Notes under the pieces: model-generated | What the model was told of the DNA's origin: nothing | Database searches by the model: none | What the model saw: the letters and a program-made list of their open reading frames with translations, nothing else | Source: Deinococcus ruber | GTDB taxonomy: Bacteria; Deinococcota; Deinococci; Deinococcales; Deinococcaceae | NCBI RefSeq assembly: GCF_014648095.1 | Contig: NZ_BMQL01000029.1 | Span: forward strand, 1-53,454 | Direction: 5' to 3' | DNA: 53,454 nucleotides | In this document: piece after piece, positions 15,398 through 26,081 of the stretch | Numbering within the stretch: position 1 is the stretch's first letter | How the letters are laid out: the number at the start of each line of letters is the position of its first letter | Translations under genes and position numbers: made by a program

Positions 15398-16459
15398 TTG
15401 AAAAGGCGGCACAAACGAACGCAGGACCTCCGGGCCGGGCAACGGGTAAAAACCGTCTGCCTGATCTGTGTGCTGGCAGGTTCCAGCCGCGCCGCGCCGC
15501 TCAGTCCTGTACCGCCCCCGTCGCCGCCCATTCCGCTGCTCAGCCTGCCAGAAGCGCCGCTACAGGTGGTGGGCAGCACCCCGACCTGGGCCGGAACTGC
15601 CGTCTTCGCCAATCTGCCGCCCCAGGACGCCGCTGCCGAGCTGTACGCGGGCCGCGCCGATGTGGTGCTGGGGACGCTGCCGCTGCCCGCTCCGCCCGCA
15701 GGCATCGACGCACCTGTCGCGGTTCCGGTGGGCGTGTTCGCGGTGAGTGTGGTGTATCAGTTGCCCGGTGTGGCGCTGCGGCTGGATATCCCGGCGCTGT
15801 GCGCGTTGCTGGGCGGCCAGATCAGCGTGTGGAACGCGCCCGCGCTGCACGCCCTGAATCCGGGGGTGACGCTGCCCGCACTGCCGGTGCTGCTGAGCGC
15901 CCGCGTGGCCCGCAACGGCGTCTCGCTGGCAGTGGCGGGAAGCTGCGTCAAGGCGGGCATCTGGCCTGCGTCTCAGCTCAAGTCCAACTGGACTGCCCGC
16001 ACCGCGTTTGCCCGCGCCACCCTGGGCGCACAGAAGAGCGATCTGAATATTCCCGGCGCACTGGCGCTGTTTTCTCCGCTCGACGTGCCGCCGGGCGCAC
16101 AGGTGGCGCTGCTCAGAAGTCCGGGGGGAACCTTCGTGCCGCCCAGAAGCGAACTGGGGCTGAGCGGCCCGCGCCTGCCGGGTGCGCCGCCGCTGCTGCC
16201 TCTCGACCCCTTTGGTGCGCTGCACGCGACAGACGCGGTGGGCGCGTACCCGCTGCGCGGCCTGATCTGGGCCAGCGTGCTGCCGCACCAGGCGTACCGG
16301 GGGCGCACGGTGCAGCGGGCGCAGCAGATTCTGAGCCTGCTGGACGCCCTGCGCGGCAGCACTGGGCACGGTCTGGCCGGACTGCCCCTGAACGCCTGGA
16401 GTTCGGTGCGGCTGCGCTACGGCAGTGCGCTGGTCGTGCCTGCGATCAGCCCGCCCTGA
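15398..16459 (+). CDS. PstS-like periplasmic phosphate-binding protein, divergent
   Basis: The 353-residue product has a basic start and hydrophobic signal segment (KTVCLICVLAGSS). The mature part has features of PstS-type solute-binding proteins: the middle phrase ALLGGQISVWNAPALHALNPGVTLP corresponds to the PstS segment around KITKWNDPAIAALNPG, and a closing helix LLDALRGSTGHGLAGLP. Typical phosphate-loop residues (TAGTGS-like) are not evident, so affinity may differ. The start is uncertain; TTG at 15398 gives the best signal peptide. No pstCAB genes follow, so it stands alone beside phoU. Confidence 0.55.
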   Translation: MKRRHKRTQDLRAGQRVKTVCLICVLAGSSRAAPLSPVPPPSPPIPLLSLPEAPLQVVGSTPTWAGTAVFANLPPQDAAAELYAGRADVVLGTLPLPAPPAGIDAPVAVPVGVFAVSVVYQLPGVALRLDIPALCALLGGQISVWNAPALHALNPGVTLPALPVLLSARVARNGVSLAVAGSCVKAGIWPASQLKSNWTARTAFARATLGAQKSDLNIPGALALFSPLDVPPGAQVALLRSPGGTFVPPRSELGLSGPRLPGAPPLLPLDPFGALHATDAVGAYPLRGLIWASVLPHQAYRGRTVQRAQQILSLLDALRGSTGHGLAGLPLNAWSSVRLRYGSALVVPAISPP

Positions 16460-16520
16460 ACGGCTGCGCCCGTGTCCTTGTCGCAGTCACACTTTTCTCC
16501 GGCGTGATATTTCCTCAAGC

Positions 16521-16540
16521 TGACAAACGCTTGTTATACT
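16521..16540 (+). promoter_or_regulatory. Palindrome overlapping a -10 box upstream of the acyl-CoA ligase
   Basis: TGACAA-N4-TTGTTA (16521-16536) is an inverted repeat with one mismatch, and the TATACT at 16535-16540 overlaps it. A repressor bound here would block transcription of the ligase gene. TetR-family fatty-acid regulators are a plausible class, by inference. A direct repeat AGACCGGGC occurs twice just downstream (about 16571 and 16590). Confidence 0.4.
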
Positions 16541-16680
16541 CGGTTCAACAAAAGACCAAGTTCAAGAATTCAGACCGGGCAAAAATTTAGACCGGGCGAG
16601 TCGTCGCTCCGGAAGCAGCAGGGCGAGAAGATCGCTGGTCCGTTTCGGCGGCACAGCCGATGTTCGGGGAGGAAGGAGCA

Positions 16681-18447
<1,767 letters not shown>

Positions 18448-18569
18448 GCGCGAGCAGCGCCGGGCAAAACGGCAGCGTCACCCCGCGCTCCTCCGGGGCC
18501 GATTCGCAGCATGTGGAAGTGAGCGCCCCATCCCCTTCTCAGGTCACTCCTGCATTATCATGAACGCCT

Positions 18570-18947
18570 ATGGCCTACACCATCTTGGTCGCCGACGACG
18601 AACCTGCCATCCGAACCATGCTGGAGGTCATCCTCTCGGCGGATGGGCATGACATCATCGCGGTTCCAGACGGAAAGACGGCACTGGAATACCTCAAAGA
18701 CCACACCCCCGACGCCATGTTGCTCGATGTGCAGATGCCGTATATGGACGGATTCGAGATCTGCTCGCGTGTCAAACGCATCAAGCGGCTCCGCAATTCG
18801 CCGGTGCTGCTGCTGACAGGCTTCGACGACGACCAGACCCGCGATCATGCCAAGCTGGTCGGCGCAGACGACATCGTGTACAAACCTCTGTCGGGCAAGA
18901 ACCTGCGCGGGCGCATCAGTCAGCTGATCGAAGCCAGGCAACGTTGA
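18570..18947 (+). CDS. CheY-like single-domain response regulator
   Basis: This is a 125-residue receiver domain alone: acidic pocket DDE (9-11), phosphoacceptor Asp53 in MLLDVQMPYMDGFE, the Thr in LLLTG and Lys in VYKPL. With no output domain it must act by binding partners. No kinase lies beside it; the next gene is a penicillin-binding protein 61 bases downstream. A TATCAT hexamer 8 bases before the ATG suggests a very short leader. Confidence 0.85.
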   Translation: MAYTILVADDEPAIRTMLEVILSADGHDIIAVPDGKTALEYLKDHTPDAMLLDVQMPYMDGFEICSRVKRIKRLRNSPVLLLTGFDDDQTRDHAKLVGADDIVYKPLSGKNLRGRISQLIEARQR

Positions 18948-19008
18948 CCGGGAAAGCTGTGACCGGCAACACGGTCACGGGGGGGCAGCCGCCGCGGGGA
19001 GCACGCAG

Positions 19009-21348
19009 ATGGTAGGCCGATTCTTCCGATTCTTCTTCTCGCTGCTGCTGGCGCTGTGTTTTGTGGCGCTGGCGCTGATCGCCACCTTCGGCCTGCGCTG
19101 GTCGCGAAATCTGCCGGATTACCGGGCGCTCGACTCGCTGACCCTGGGATCGGTCACGCAGGTGTATGCCCGCGACGGCACAACGCTGGGCACGCTGGCC
19201 CCCAAGATCGGCGAAACGAGTGTGAGCCGCACGCTGGTTTCGCTCGACAACATCAGCCCGTACATGACAGCAGCGCTCATCTCGAACGAAGACCGGCATT
19301 TCTTCGAGCATTATGGCCTCGATCCCAACGGTATCGCCCGCCAGTTTCGCCGCCTGTCTCAGAACGAGAACGTACAGGGCGGCAGCACCCTGACCAATCA
19401 GCTCGTCAAAAACACCCTGCTGGCCGATTACCAGAATGCCCGCACCGCCGAGCGCAAGGTCAAGGAGTGGCTGCTGTCGGTGCAGGTCGAGCGCAGCTTC
19501 ACCAAGCAGGAGATTTTGCAGGATTACCTGAACATCATTTACTGGGGCGACGGCGGCCCGGTGGAGCTGTACGGCATCTATTCGGCGGCGCAGGCGTATT
19601 TCGGCAAGACGCCCAAGCAGCTCGATCTGGCCGAAAGCATCTATCTGACGACCCTGATTCCGGGGCCGGGCCTGTACTATCCGAACTACACCCGTCAGCG
19701 CCCGCTTATGAAAGCGCTGCTGGACCGAATGGTCGAAGACAAATGGGTGACGCAGGCACAGGCCGACGCCGCCTGGCGTGAAAAGCTCCAGCCACGCGGC
19801 TGGCAGGTGCGCTACGACGACGCGGGCAGCATCGTCAAGGCGACCCTGGTAGACCGCAAGCAGACGTATCTGCGGGCCGTGACCACCAGCCGTGCGCCCC
19901 ACTTCATGCAGCAGGTGCAGCAGGAACTGATCGCCCGCTTCGGACGCGACAAGATCTACGGTTCCGGGGGGCTGCGGGTGTATACCACGCTCGATCCGAA
20001 GGCCCAGAGCGCCGTCGAGGCCGCGTCGCGCAGCGCCAAAGTGCCGCCCGGCACCACGCTGGCCGCAGTGATTTCCGACCCCTATACCGGCGACGTGCTG
20101 GGCATGGTGGGTCAGAAACTGGTGGGCAGCAAGCCGCCCGCCGACTGGAACAACGCCGCGCAGGGGCAGCGGCAGATCGGGTCGAGCATCAAGCCGCTGC
20201 TGTACACCACCGCCCTGAGCACAGGGATTACCCAGCTCGACCGCTATGACGACACCCCCATCAGCTTTCCGTGCCCCAGCTGTGCGGGCGGCAAATACGA
20301 ACCCAAGGACTTCGAGGGCGAGATGACGAACCGCGCCATGAGCCTGCGGGAAGCGCTCGACCGCTCGCTGAACCTGCCGACGGTGCGGCTGGCCGACAAG
20401 ATCGGGCTGCCGACCTTCTTCGACAAGCTCAAGGAACTGAACATTCCCCCCAACGACGGCACCGGGCTGGCAGCGGCGCTGGGCGCGGTGGAAACCACCC
20501 CGGTCAAGATGGCGGCGGCCTACGCCCCCTTTGCCAACGGCGGCATCTATCATCCTCCGCGCTATGTGACGCGGGTGCTGACCGCACGCGGCGAACTGCT
20601 GTACGACAGCGACCGCGAAACCACCCAGCCCCACCGCATCTGGACGCCGCAGGTGGCGTACCTGGGTCTGAACATGATCGAGGGCGTGGTAGACGATCTG
20701 GGGACCCGTCAGGGCGGCTTTTCGGAACCGGCGCGTATTCCCGGCTGGGCGGTGGGCGGCAAGACCGGCACCAGCACCGGCCCCAAAGACCTGTGGTTCG
20801 TGGGCGTCAATCCGTACTACGCCGGAGCGGTCTGGATCGGCAAGCAGCAGGGCGGCAACATGGCGACCAACATCTATTCGGGTGTGTGGGCACCGCCCGT
20901 GTGGCACGACATGATGGTGCCGCTGCTTCAGGGAAAGCCGGTGCGCGACTTTGCTCAGCCGCCCGGCATCGTCTTCCAGCCGCATCCCGACTCTGGCCCG
21001 TATACCAAGGTCAAGGTGGCGCTGCTTGATCCGGCCTTCAAGAATGCCGCCAACGTCACGCCCGATCCCACGCCGCAGCTGCCACAGTACAGCGAGGCCA
21101 CCCTACCCGCTGCCGATACCAGCGGCGTGATCGTGAATCTCGACAGCCAGACGCAGAAGCTCGCCACCGAGTTCACGCCGCCGGGCCGGATCGTGCAGCG
21201 CCGCGTCAGCCTTCAGGAGTTGCCCAGCTTCGCCCCCGACCCCAATCCGCAGCCGCTGACCGAGCAGACCGCCGACCCTGCTACCGTGAAGGCGATGGGC
21301 ACCGGCAACGGCACCACCGACGGCATCCCGAACGCTCCCAAGAACTGA
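19009..21348 (+). CDS. Class A penicillin-binding protein (bifunctional)
   Basis: The 779-residue protein has a membrane helix (about 8-28), a glycosyltransferase 51 domain with catalytic Glu94 in SNEDRHFFEHYG and the GGSTLTNQLVKN motif, and a transpeptidase domain with Ser392-x-x-Lys395 (SSIK), SLN, and Lys585 in KTGTS. It polymerises lipid II and crosslinks peptidoglycan. The tail after about 680 is Pro/Thr-rich and disordered. It is similar in design to PBP1A. A GGGGAG site lies before the ATG. Confidence 0.9.
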   Translation: MVGRFFRFFFSLLLALCFVALALIATFGLRWSRNLPDYRALDSLTLGSVTQVYARDGTTLGTLAPKIGETSVSRTLVSLDNISPYMTAALISNEDRHFFEHYGLDPNGIARQFRRLSQNENVQGGSTLTNQLVKNTLLADYQNARTAERKVKEWLLSVQVERSFTKQEILQDYLNIIYWGDGGPVELYGIYSAAQAYFGKTPKQLDLAESIYLTTLIPGPGLYYPNYTRQRPLMKALLDRMVEDKWVTQAQADAAWREKLQPRGWQVRYDDAGSIVKATLVDRKQTYLRAVTTSRAPHFMQQVQQELIARFGRDKIYGSGGLRVYTTLDPKAQSAVEAASRSAKVPPGTTLAAVISDPYTGDVLGMVGQKLVGSKPPADWNNAAQGQRQIGSSIKPLLYTTALSTGITQLDRYDDTPISFPCPSCAGGKYEPKDFEGEMTNRAMSLREALDRSLNLPTVRLADKIGLPTFFDKLKELNIPPNDGTGLAAALGAVETTPVKMAAAYAPFANGGIYHPPRYVTRVLTARGELLYDSDRETTQPHRIWTPQVAYLGLNMIEGVVDDLGTRQGGFSEPARIPGWAVGGKTGTSTGPKDLWFVGVNPYYAGAVWIGKQQGGNMATNIYSGVWAPPVWHDMMVPLLQGKPVRDFAQPPGIVFQPHPDSGPYTKVKVALLDPAFKNAANVTPDPTPQLPQYSEATLPAADTSGVIVNLDSQTQKLATEFTPPGRIVQRRVSLQELPSFAPDPNPQPLTEQTADPATVKAMGTGNGTTDGIPNAPKN

Positions 21349-21378
21349 ACGCCTGCTCATTTCCTCATGCTTCCCGCC

Positions 21379-21384
21379 TACCCT
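21379..21384 (+). promoter_or_regulatory. -10 hexamer of a leaderless promoter
   Basis: TACCCT is placed 6 bases before the ATG at 21391, as in other leaderless genes of this window. Confidence 0.45.
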
Positions 21385-21390
21385 GGGGCC

Positions 21391-21807
21391 ATGACCCGTC
21401 TGTCTCGCCTGCCCATCCGGCCTGCTCCCCTGACTCTGCTGCTGCTGGCGCTCGGCGCGTCGGGCATGGGGGGCGCACGGGTGCGGCTGGGCGAGGTGCT
21501 TCCCCCTCATCCGTGGACCGACAGCGAACGCGAACTGGTGGTGCTGTACTCGCACGACTGCGGCGATATCGGGCCGCTGTGGGGCGTGCTGGAAGGCGCG
21601 GGCCTGCCGATCCGGGCCGTGAATGCCGAAGATCAGGCGGCCCCGGCCCCGGCGGGTCTGACACCCTGGCGCGGCGAGGAAGCCACCGCGTTTTCACGCG
21701 CCCTGAAGGTCAGCGAGTATCCGGCGGTGCTGCTGGTGCAGAGCGGGCGGGTGCTGAATGCCTGGGAAGGGACGTTCGGCGTGCAGGACGCGGGCGACCT
21801 GAAGTGA
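21391..21807 (+). CDS. Exported protein with possible thioredoxin-like fold
   Basis: The 138-residue product has a signal peptide (RPAPLTLLLLALGASG). The mature part has a strand and Cys-containing turn ELVVLYSHDCGDIGPLW, a VSEYPAVLLVQSGRVLNAWEG segment with a Pro where thioredoxins carry cis-Pro, and alternating strands and helices. There is one Cys only in the active-site-like position, so a normal redox function is doubtful. Start set at ATG 21391 by the leaderless promoter; an earlier in-frame ATG at 21367 has no support. Confidence 0.5.
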   Translation: MTRLSRLPIRPAPLTLLLLALGASGMGGARVRLGEVLPPHPWTDSERELVVLYSHDCGDIGPLWGVLEGAGLPIRAVNAEDQAAPAPAGLTPWRGEEATAFSRALKVSEYPAVLLVQSGRVLNAWEGTFGVQDAGDLK

Positions 21808-21871
21808 CCCTGAACGCATAGGGGGCGCTGAACGCAACCTTCATTGAGGGGTGAGACAATACGAATCAGCC

Positions 21872-22675
21872 ATGACCACCCCTGATTCCTCGCCCACGTC
21901 CCCCGTACCGTCCAAACCCGTCAAGAAGGCAGGCATCCCGCGCACCATCTGGGACCTGATCTTCACGCTGCTCATTCCCATCGCCATCCTGTCGCCCAAC
22001 CTGCTGGGCAGCGGCATCAAGGTGGCCGCCCTGATGGGTGACGGCAGTACCGGCAATGTGCGGGCGTATCTGCTGGCGGCCCTGATTCCGGTGGTGTACG
22101 TCCTGTGGGATATTCTGGTCAACCGCAACCTGTCGCCTGTGGCGCTGCTGGGCGGAGTCACGGCACTGTTCAGCGGAGCGCTGGCCTTCTGGTACGTAGA
22201 CGGCTTCTGGTACGCCATCAAGGACAGTGCGCGGCCCATCTTCACGGCGCTGTTTGCCTTTGTCAGCGCCGCCACCGCGTACCCGCTGTTCCGCATCTTT
22301 CTCGACGCGGCCAGCATTGCCGAGTCTCCCACGCACCGCGCCGCCACCCAGGTCGCCATGAAGTCGCCCGGTGTGGCCCGCTCGCTGGTTCAGGCCACGC
22401 TGGTCTTCGGCGTCATCGATCTGGTGGGCGCGGTGGTGAACAGCGTGGTGAACTATCACATCGTGGTCGGCAAATTCGGCAGCGACGCCTTCAATACCCA
22501 GGTCGCGCAGGCCAACGCCGTCATGCGGATTCCCGGCCTCGCCATCTCGCTGGTCGGGGCGGCCATCGCTTTCTGGCTGGTGCAGCGTGCCGTGACCGCC
22601 CGCTACGGCAAGGGCGCGAGCCTGCTGGAGCCGGAAAAGCTGACGGCGAAGCTGGTGGAAGCGGGGGAACTCTAG
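21872..22675 (+). CDS. Polytopic membrane protein, VC0807-like
   Basis: The 267-residue protein has about six hydrophobic segments (roughly 20-38, 60-82, 88-108, 120-140, 165-190, 210-232) after a Ser/Pro-rich soluble start. The phrase IWDLIFTLLIPIAILSP and the six-helix layout resemble VC0807-family inner-membrane proteins, whose function is unknown. ATG 21872 is preferred over an upstream ATG at 21851. It is not close enough to its neighbours to claim an operon. Confidence 0.55.
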   Translation: MTTPDSSPTSPVPSKPVKKAGIPRTIWDLIFTLLIPIAILSPNLLGSGIKVAALMGDGSTGNVRAYLLAALIPVVYVLWDILVNRNLSPVALLGGVTALFSGALAFWYVDGFWYAIKDSARPIFTALFAFVSAATAYPLFRIFLDAASIAESPTHRAATQVAMKSPGVARSLVQATLVFGVIDLVGAVVNSVVNYHIVVGKFGSDAFNTQVAQANAVMRIPGLAISLVGAAIAFWLVQRAVTARYGKGASLLEPEKLTAKLVEAGEL

Positions 22676-22735
22676 ATAAAGTCGGCTTCATACAAGCTGA
22701 AATCTCGGCTGACTCAACTCGGGCACAGTGACATC

Positions 22736-23362
22736 GTGATCCGAAGACTCCTGATGCCCGCCCTGCTGACCACCCTGACAGCCGCCGCCCTCACGACAGC
22801 CCTGGCTCAGACGGCTTCCACCGTGTACATCAACGGCACACCGATCAAGGGTACGGTCGTCACGGTGGGCGGAAAGCAGTATGTCCAGCTTCCGCTGACC
22901 GATCTCCAGAAGTCGGGAGCGCTGGTGTCGGGCGGGGCTGCGCCGATCAAGGCCATTCAGGGCTGTCTGGGCCAGCCGCTCTTCAACGGCGTGACGAGGC
23001 TGACCCTGCTGTCGGCGGGCCTGAAGGACGGCAAATATGTCGTCAGCTTCAAGGTCGCCAACGGCACGCAGAAAAATCTACTGCCGCCCAGCGACGCCGA
23101 CGTGAATTACGATTACGTGTTTGCCGCGAGTGCCGACGGGCAGGTCAAGCAGTTCGATGTCTGGGACGACGCCAATTCGCCCAACCGCACCATCACGCCC
23201 GGAGCCAACCTGACCGCCAACTTCGTGATGAGCACGCCGCCGAGCTTTCCGGTCACGCGCATTCTGTATCGCCCCGGCGACAACACCGTGAAAGGAGGCC
23301 GTCTGAGTGGCCTGCCCTTCGCTCCGGTCAGTGCGATGGAGTTTGCGCTGAAGTGCAAATAG
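22736..23362 (+). CDS. Secreted hypothetical protein
   Basis: The 208-residue product starts with GTG and has a signal peptide ending about ALA-Q (residues 1-24). The mature part opens with [28 protein letters not shown], a pattern like the strand pairs of copper-amine-oxidase N-terminal-type domains, then a beta-rich domain ([12 protein letters not shown]). Two Cys residues could form a disulphide. No enzymatic motif is seen. Confidence 0.55.
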   Translation: MIRRLLMPALLTTLTAAALTTALAQTASTVYINGTPIKGTVVTVGGKQYVQLPLTDLQKSGALVSGGAAPIKAIQGCLGQPLFNGVTRLTLLSAGLKDGKYVVSFKVANGTQKNLLPPSDADVNYDYVFAASADGQVKQFDVWDDANSPNRTITPGANLTANFVMSTPPSFPVTRILYRPGDNTVKGGRLSGLPFAPVSAMEFALKCK

Positions 23363-23384
23363 AGGAGCCGACGTTCTGGCCCGC

Positions 23385-23390
23385 TATTCT
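23385..23390 (+). promoter_or_regulatory. -10 hexamer of a leaderless promoter
   Basis: TATTCT lies 6 bases before the ATG at 23397 of the racemase gene, giving a leaderless message. Confidence 0.55.
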
Positions 23391-23396
23391 GCCTGC

Positions 23397-24503
23397 ATGC
23401 TAACCATCACGCGTGCCGAAGTGTTTCTCGTTCGCCTGCCCCTGAAGTTCCGCTTCGAGACGAGTTTTGGCGTGCAGACCGAGAAGATGGTGCCGATTCT
23501 GGTGCTGCACGGCAACGGGCAGACGGGGCTGAGCGAGGGCGTGATGGAGCCGCTGCCGATGTTCCGTGAGGAAACGCTGGCGGGCGCACTGCAACTGCTG
23601 CGCGAGGTGCTGCTGCCACAGGTGATGGGCCAGAGCTTTGCCAATCCGCAGGCACTGGCACAGACCCTGACGCCCTACCGGGGCAACAACATGGCGAAGG
23701 CGATGCTGGAAATGGCCGTCTGGGACCTGTGGGCCAGAACGCTGGATGTGCCGCTGTGGCAGCTGCTGGGCGGCGTGCGCGACAGAGTGGCGGTGGGCGT
23801 CAGCCTGGGCATTCAGGCCGACACCGCCGCGACGGTGGACTCGGTCACGCGGCACGTCGAGCAGGGCTATCGCCGCATCAAGCTGAAGATCAAACCCGGC
23901 TGGGACGTGCAGCCCGTGGCGGCGGTGCGCGAAGCTTTCCCCGACATCCGGCTGACGGTGGACGCCAACAGCGCGTATACCCTGGAACAGACCCGCGTGT
24001 TTCAGGCACTCGACGACTACGGCCTGGACTACATCGAGCAGCCGCTGGCCTTCGACGATCTGATCGATCACGCAGCGCTTCAGGCCCGCATCCGCACGCC
24101 GCTGTGCCTGGATGAAAGCATCACCAGCGCCCAGGACGCCCGCAAAGCCCTGGGCCTGGATGCCGGACGGGTCATCAATATCAAGGTCGGGCGCGTGGGT
24201 GGACACGCCGAGGCAAAGCGCGTCCACGACGTTTCGCAGGCGTTCGGCGTGCCGGTGTGGTGCGGCGGCATGCTGGAAAGCGGCATCGGGCGGGCGCACA
24301 ACATCCACCTGTCCACGCTGCTCAACTTTTCCAAGCCCGGCGACACCGCGTCGAGCAGCCGCTACTGGACGCACGACACCGTTCAGGAGCCGCTGGAGAT
24401 GGAAGACGGGTATCAGAAGGTGCCGAGCGGCGCAGGCATCGGCGTCACGCTCGACCGCGACTTCGTGACCCGCAGCGCCGAAAGCACCTGGGAAGTTCGC
24501 TGA
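23397..24503 (+). CDS. N-acylamino acid racemase (NAAAR/OSBS family)
   Basis: This 368-residue member of the enolase superfamily is clearly orthologous to the D. radiodurans N-acylamino acid racemase. The acid/base lysines K162-x-K164 (KLKIKPG) and K263 (NIKVGRVGG) and the metal ligands D189 (TVDAN), E214 (IEQPL) and D239 (CLDES) are all in place. It interconverts N-acyl (N-succinyl) D- and L-amino acids and often also has o-succinylbenzoate synthase activity. The next gene, 2 bases on, is a GNAT acyltransferase, which points to the N-succinyl pathway for turning D- into L-amino acids. Confidence 0.9.
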   Translation: MLTITRAEVFLVRLPLKFRFETSFGVQTEKMVPILVLHGNGQTGLSEGVMEPLPMFREETLAGALQLLREVLLPQVMGQSFANPQALAQTLTPYRGNNMAKAMLEMAVWDLWARTLDVPLWQLLGGVRDRVAVGVSLGIQADTAATVDSVTRHVEQGYRRIKLKIKPGWDVQPVAAVREAFPDIRLTVDANSAYTLEQTRVFQALDDYGLDYIEQPLAFDDLIDHAALQARIRTPLCLDESITSAQDARKALGLDAGRVINIKVGRVGGHAEAKRVHDVSQAFGVPVWCGGMLESGIGRAHNIHLSTLLNFSKPGDTASSSRYWTHDTVQEPLEMEDGYQKVPSGAGIGVTLDRDFVTRSAESTWEVR

Positions 24504-24505
24504 GC

Positions 24506-25273
24506 ATGGACCGCCCCTATGTCATCCGCGACGTGACCAGACCCGCCGATATGCACGCGCTGGAAGACGTGCAGATGGCCGCCTGGGGCTACCCCGAACG
24601 CGAGGTGGTGCCCGCCAGCCTGTTCCGCATCAGTTCGGCGGTGGGCGGCGTGGTGCTGGCGGCTTACCCCCAGGATTCAGGCGTGCCGTTCGGGCTGGCC
24701 TACGGCTTTCCGGCCATGCAGGGCGGACGGCTGTGGCACCACTCGCACCTGCTGGCGGTGGCCCCGGAGTGGCGCGGCAGCGGGGCAGCGGTGGCGCTAA
24801 AACTGGCGCAGCGTGAACGGGCGGTGCAGCAGGGTCACACCCGCATGACCTGGACGTTTGACCCGCTGATCGCCCGCAATGCCCGGCTGAACCTGGGCAA
24901 ACTGGGGGCGCGGGCCGTGTCGTACCATCCGGCGTGGTACGACTTCGGCCCCGACAACCTGGTTCCGGCAGACCGCCTGATGATCGAGTGGGACCTGACG
25001 AAACCGACCCAGGAGCGCCCCGCCCCGCTGCCCGAGGGGGTCGAAGTGCTGGCGGCGGGCACTGGCGGCCCCGGTACGCCCCTGCTGGACAGCGCTGCCC
25101 CACGTCTGCTGGCCGAAGTCCCCATTGACGCCGAACGCATGCCCGACGACCTGAAATTGCAGTGGCGACTCGCGCTGCGGGCGGCGCTGGGCGAATACCT
25201 GGACCGGGGGTACGCCGTGACCGGGCTGGCACGGGAAGACGAGCGGGCGTGGTATGTGCTGGATGGCGTGTAG
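24506..25273 (+). CDS. GNAT acyltransferase, partner of the racemase
   Basis: The 255-residue protein has a GNAT fold with the LLAVAPEWRGSGAAVALKLAQRERA motif that binds acyl-CoA, and MTWTFDPLIARNARLNLGKLGA as seen in the GNAT proteins encoded beside N-succinylamino acid racemases in Geobacillus. In that pair it transfers succinyl from succinyl-CoA to D-amino acids. It begins 2 bases after the racemase stop, so the two form an operon. A separate desuccinylase is not in the window. Confidence 0.8.
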   Translation: MDRPYVIRDVTRPADMHALEDVQMAAWGYPEREVVPASLFRISSAVGGVVLAAYPQDSGVPFGLAYGFPAMQGGRLWHHSHLLAVAPEWRGSGAAVALKLAQRERAVQQGHTRMTWTFDPLIARNARLNLGKLGARAVSYHPAWYDFGPDNLVPADRLMIEWDLTKPTQERPAPLPEGVEVLAAGTGGPGTPLLDSAAPRLLAEVPIDAERMPDDLKLQWRLALRAALGEYLDRGYAVTGLAREDERAWYVLDGV

Positions 25274-25320
25274 GAAAGGTCCAGCTCTCCTGCCGCTCTC
25301 TCGGATTCCTGCCTGTTCCT

Positions 25321-25350
25321 ACACGCTACAAGACACGCGCCACAAGCTCC
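25321..25350. repeat. Copy of an ACACGCTACAAG dispersed repeat
   Basis: ACACGCTACAAG (25321-25332) and CGCCACAAG (25338-25346) recur at 41622-41633 (inverted) and 41669-41677. The repeat sits between the GNAT gene and the DUF2270 gene end. Confidence 0.5.
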
Positions 25351-25351
25351 T

Positions 25352-25984
25352 TCATCCCTCTTCCAGCGGATAATCGCGGGTGGCCCGAATCGCCAGCCTG
25401 ATCAGATAGACATAGAACACCACCACAAACGACACCACCAGCCAGCCGGGAACGCGCCCGATGACCGCCATATCGACCAGGTCGCGGGGCGTGAGCGGCT
25501 GGTCTTTGGCGCGGTCGATATCGAGTTTGGCAAACCACGCCACCAGAATCACCGCGTAGATCCACAGGTAATTGCGCCGCAGCCGCCAGCCCATCGAATC
25601 GGTGCGGCTCATGGGGCTACGCGGGCGAGCCAGTTCGGCCAGCAGCAGCAGATACCAGTTTGGATCGACCTTCTCGTTCAGCACCGACGGAAAGAAAAAG
25701 CGCTCCATGATGCGGACCCGGTGATGGCTGATCTCGAAGATGCGGAAGCGCCGCGCCTCCAGATGCAGGAAAAAGTAATTCATGAACATGGCGAACAGGA
25801 AGGTGACGTGGCTGTTGTTGTTGTCGCCCAGCGCAAAACTCGCCAGACCCGCACTCGTGACCACCGACCAGTTGGTCGTCATATCGAGGCGCTGACGATA
25901 CGCTGTCATCTTGCCGACCTCGGCGCGGTACAGATGAATCAGGGCGTTCGCCGTGTTGGTGGTGTACTCCGCGCCTCCCAGCAT
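25352..25984 (-). CDS. DUF2270 membrane protein
   Basis: The 210-residue product opens with [31 protein letters not shown], the hallmark of DUF2270 proteins, followed by a helix pair, the [25 protein letters not shown] cytoplasmic stretch and two C-terminal membrane helices. Function is unknown. The start at 25984 (MLGGAEY) gives a 97-base gap to the divergent HemW gene; an alternative ATG at 26065 would leave only 16 bases. Confidence 0.7.
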   Translation of the reverse strand: MLGGAEYTTNTANALIHLYRAEVGKMTAYRQRLDMTTNWSVVTSAGLASFALGDNNNSHVTFLFAMFMNYFFLHLEARRFRIFEISHHRVRIMERFFFPSVLNEKVDPNWYLLLLAELARPRSPMSRTDSMGWRLRRNYLWIYAVILVAWFAKLDIDRAKDQPLTPRDLVDMAVIGRVPGWLVVSFVVVFYVYLIRLAIRATRDYPLEEG

Positions 25985-26069
25985 GACAACAGCGTAGCGC
26001 GAGAACATCAGGATCAGAAGAAGCCGGGCATGAACGGAGCCGTCCACATTCTCCGGGTGGGCCACCCGC

Positions 26070-26075
26070 TAGACT
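26070..26075 (+). promoter_or_regulatory. -10 hexamer of a leaderless promoter
   Basis: TAGACT, 6 bases before the GTG at 26082. Confidence 0.45.
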
Positions 26076-26081
26076 CCCGCA

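Noticed and set aside
18916..20985. A 689-residue minus-strand frame
   Set aside because: It lies entirely opposite the penicillin-binding protein gene, whose motifs are unmistakable; long antisense frames are usual in GC-rich DNA.
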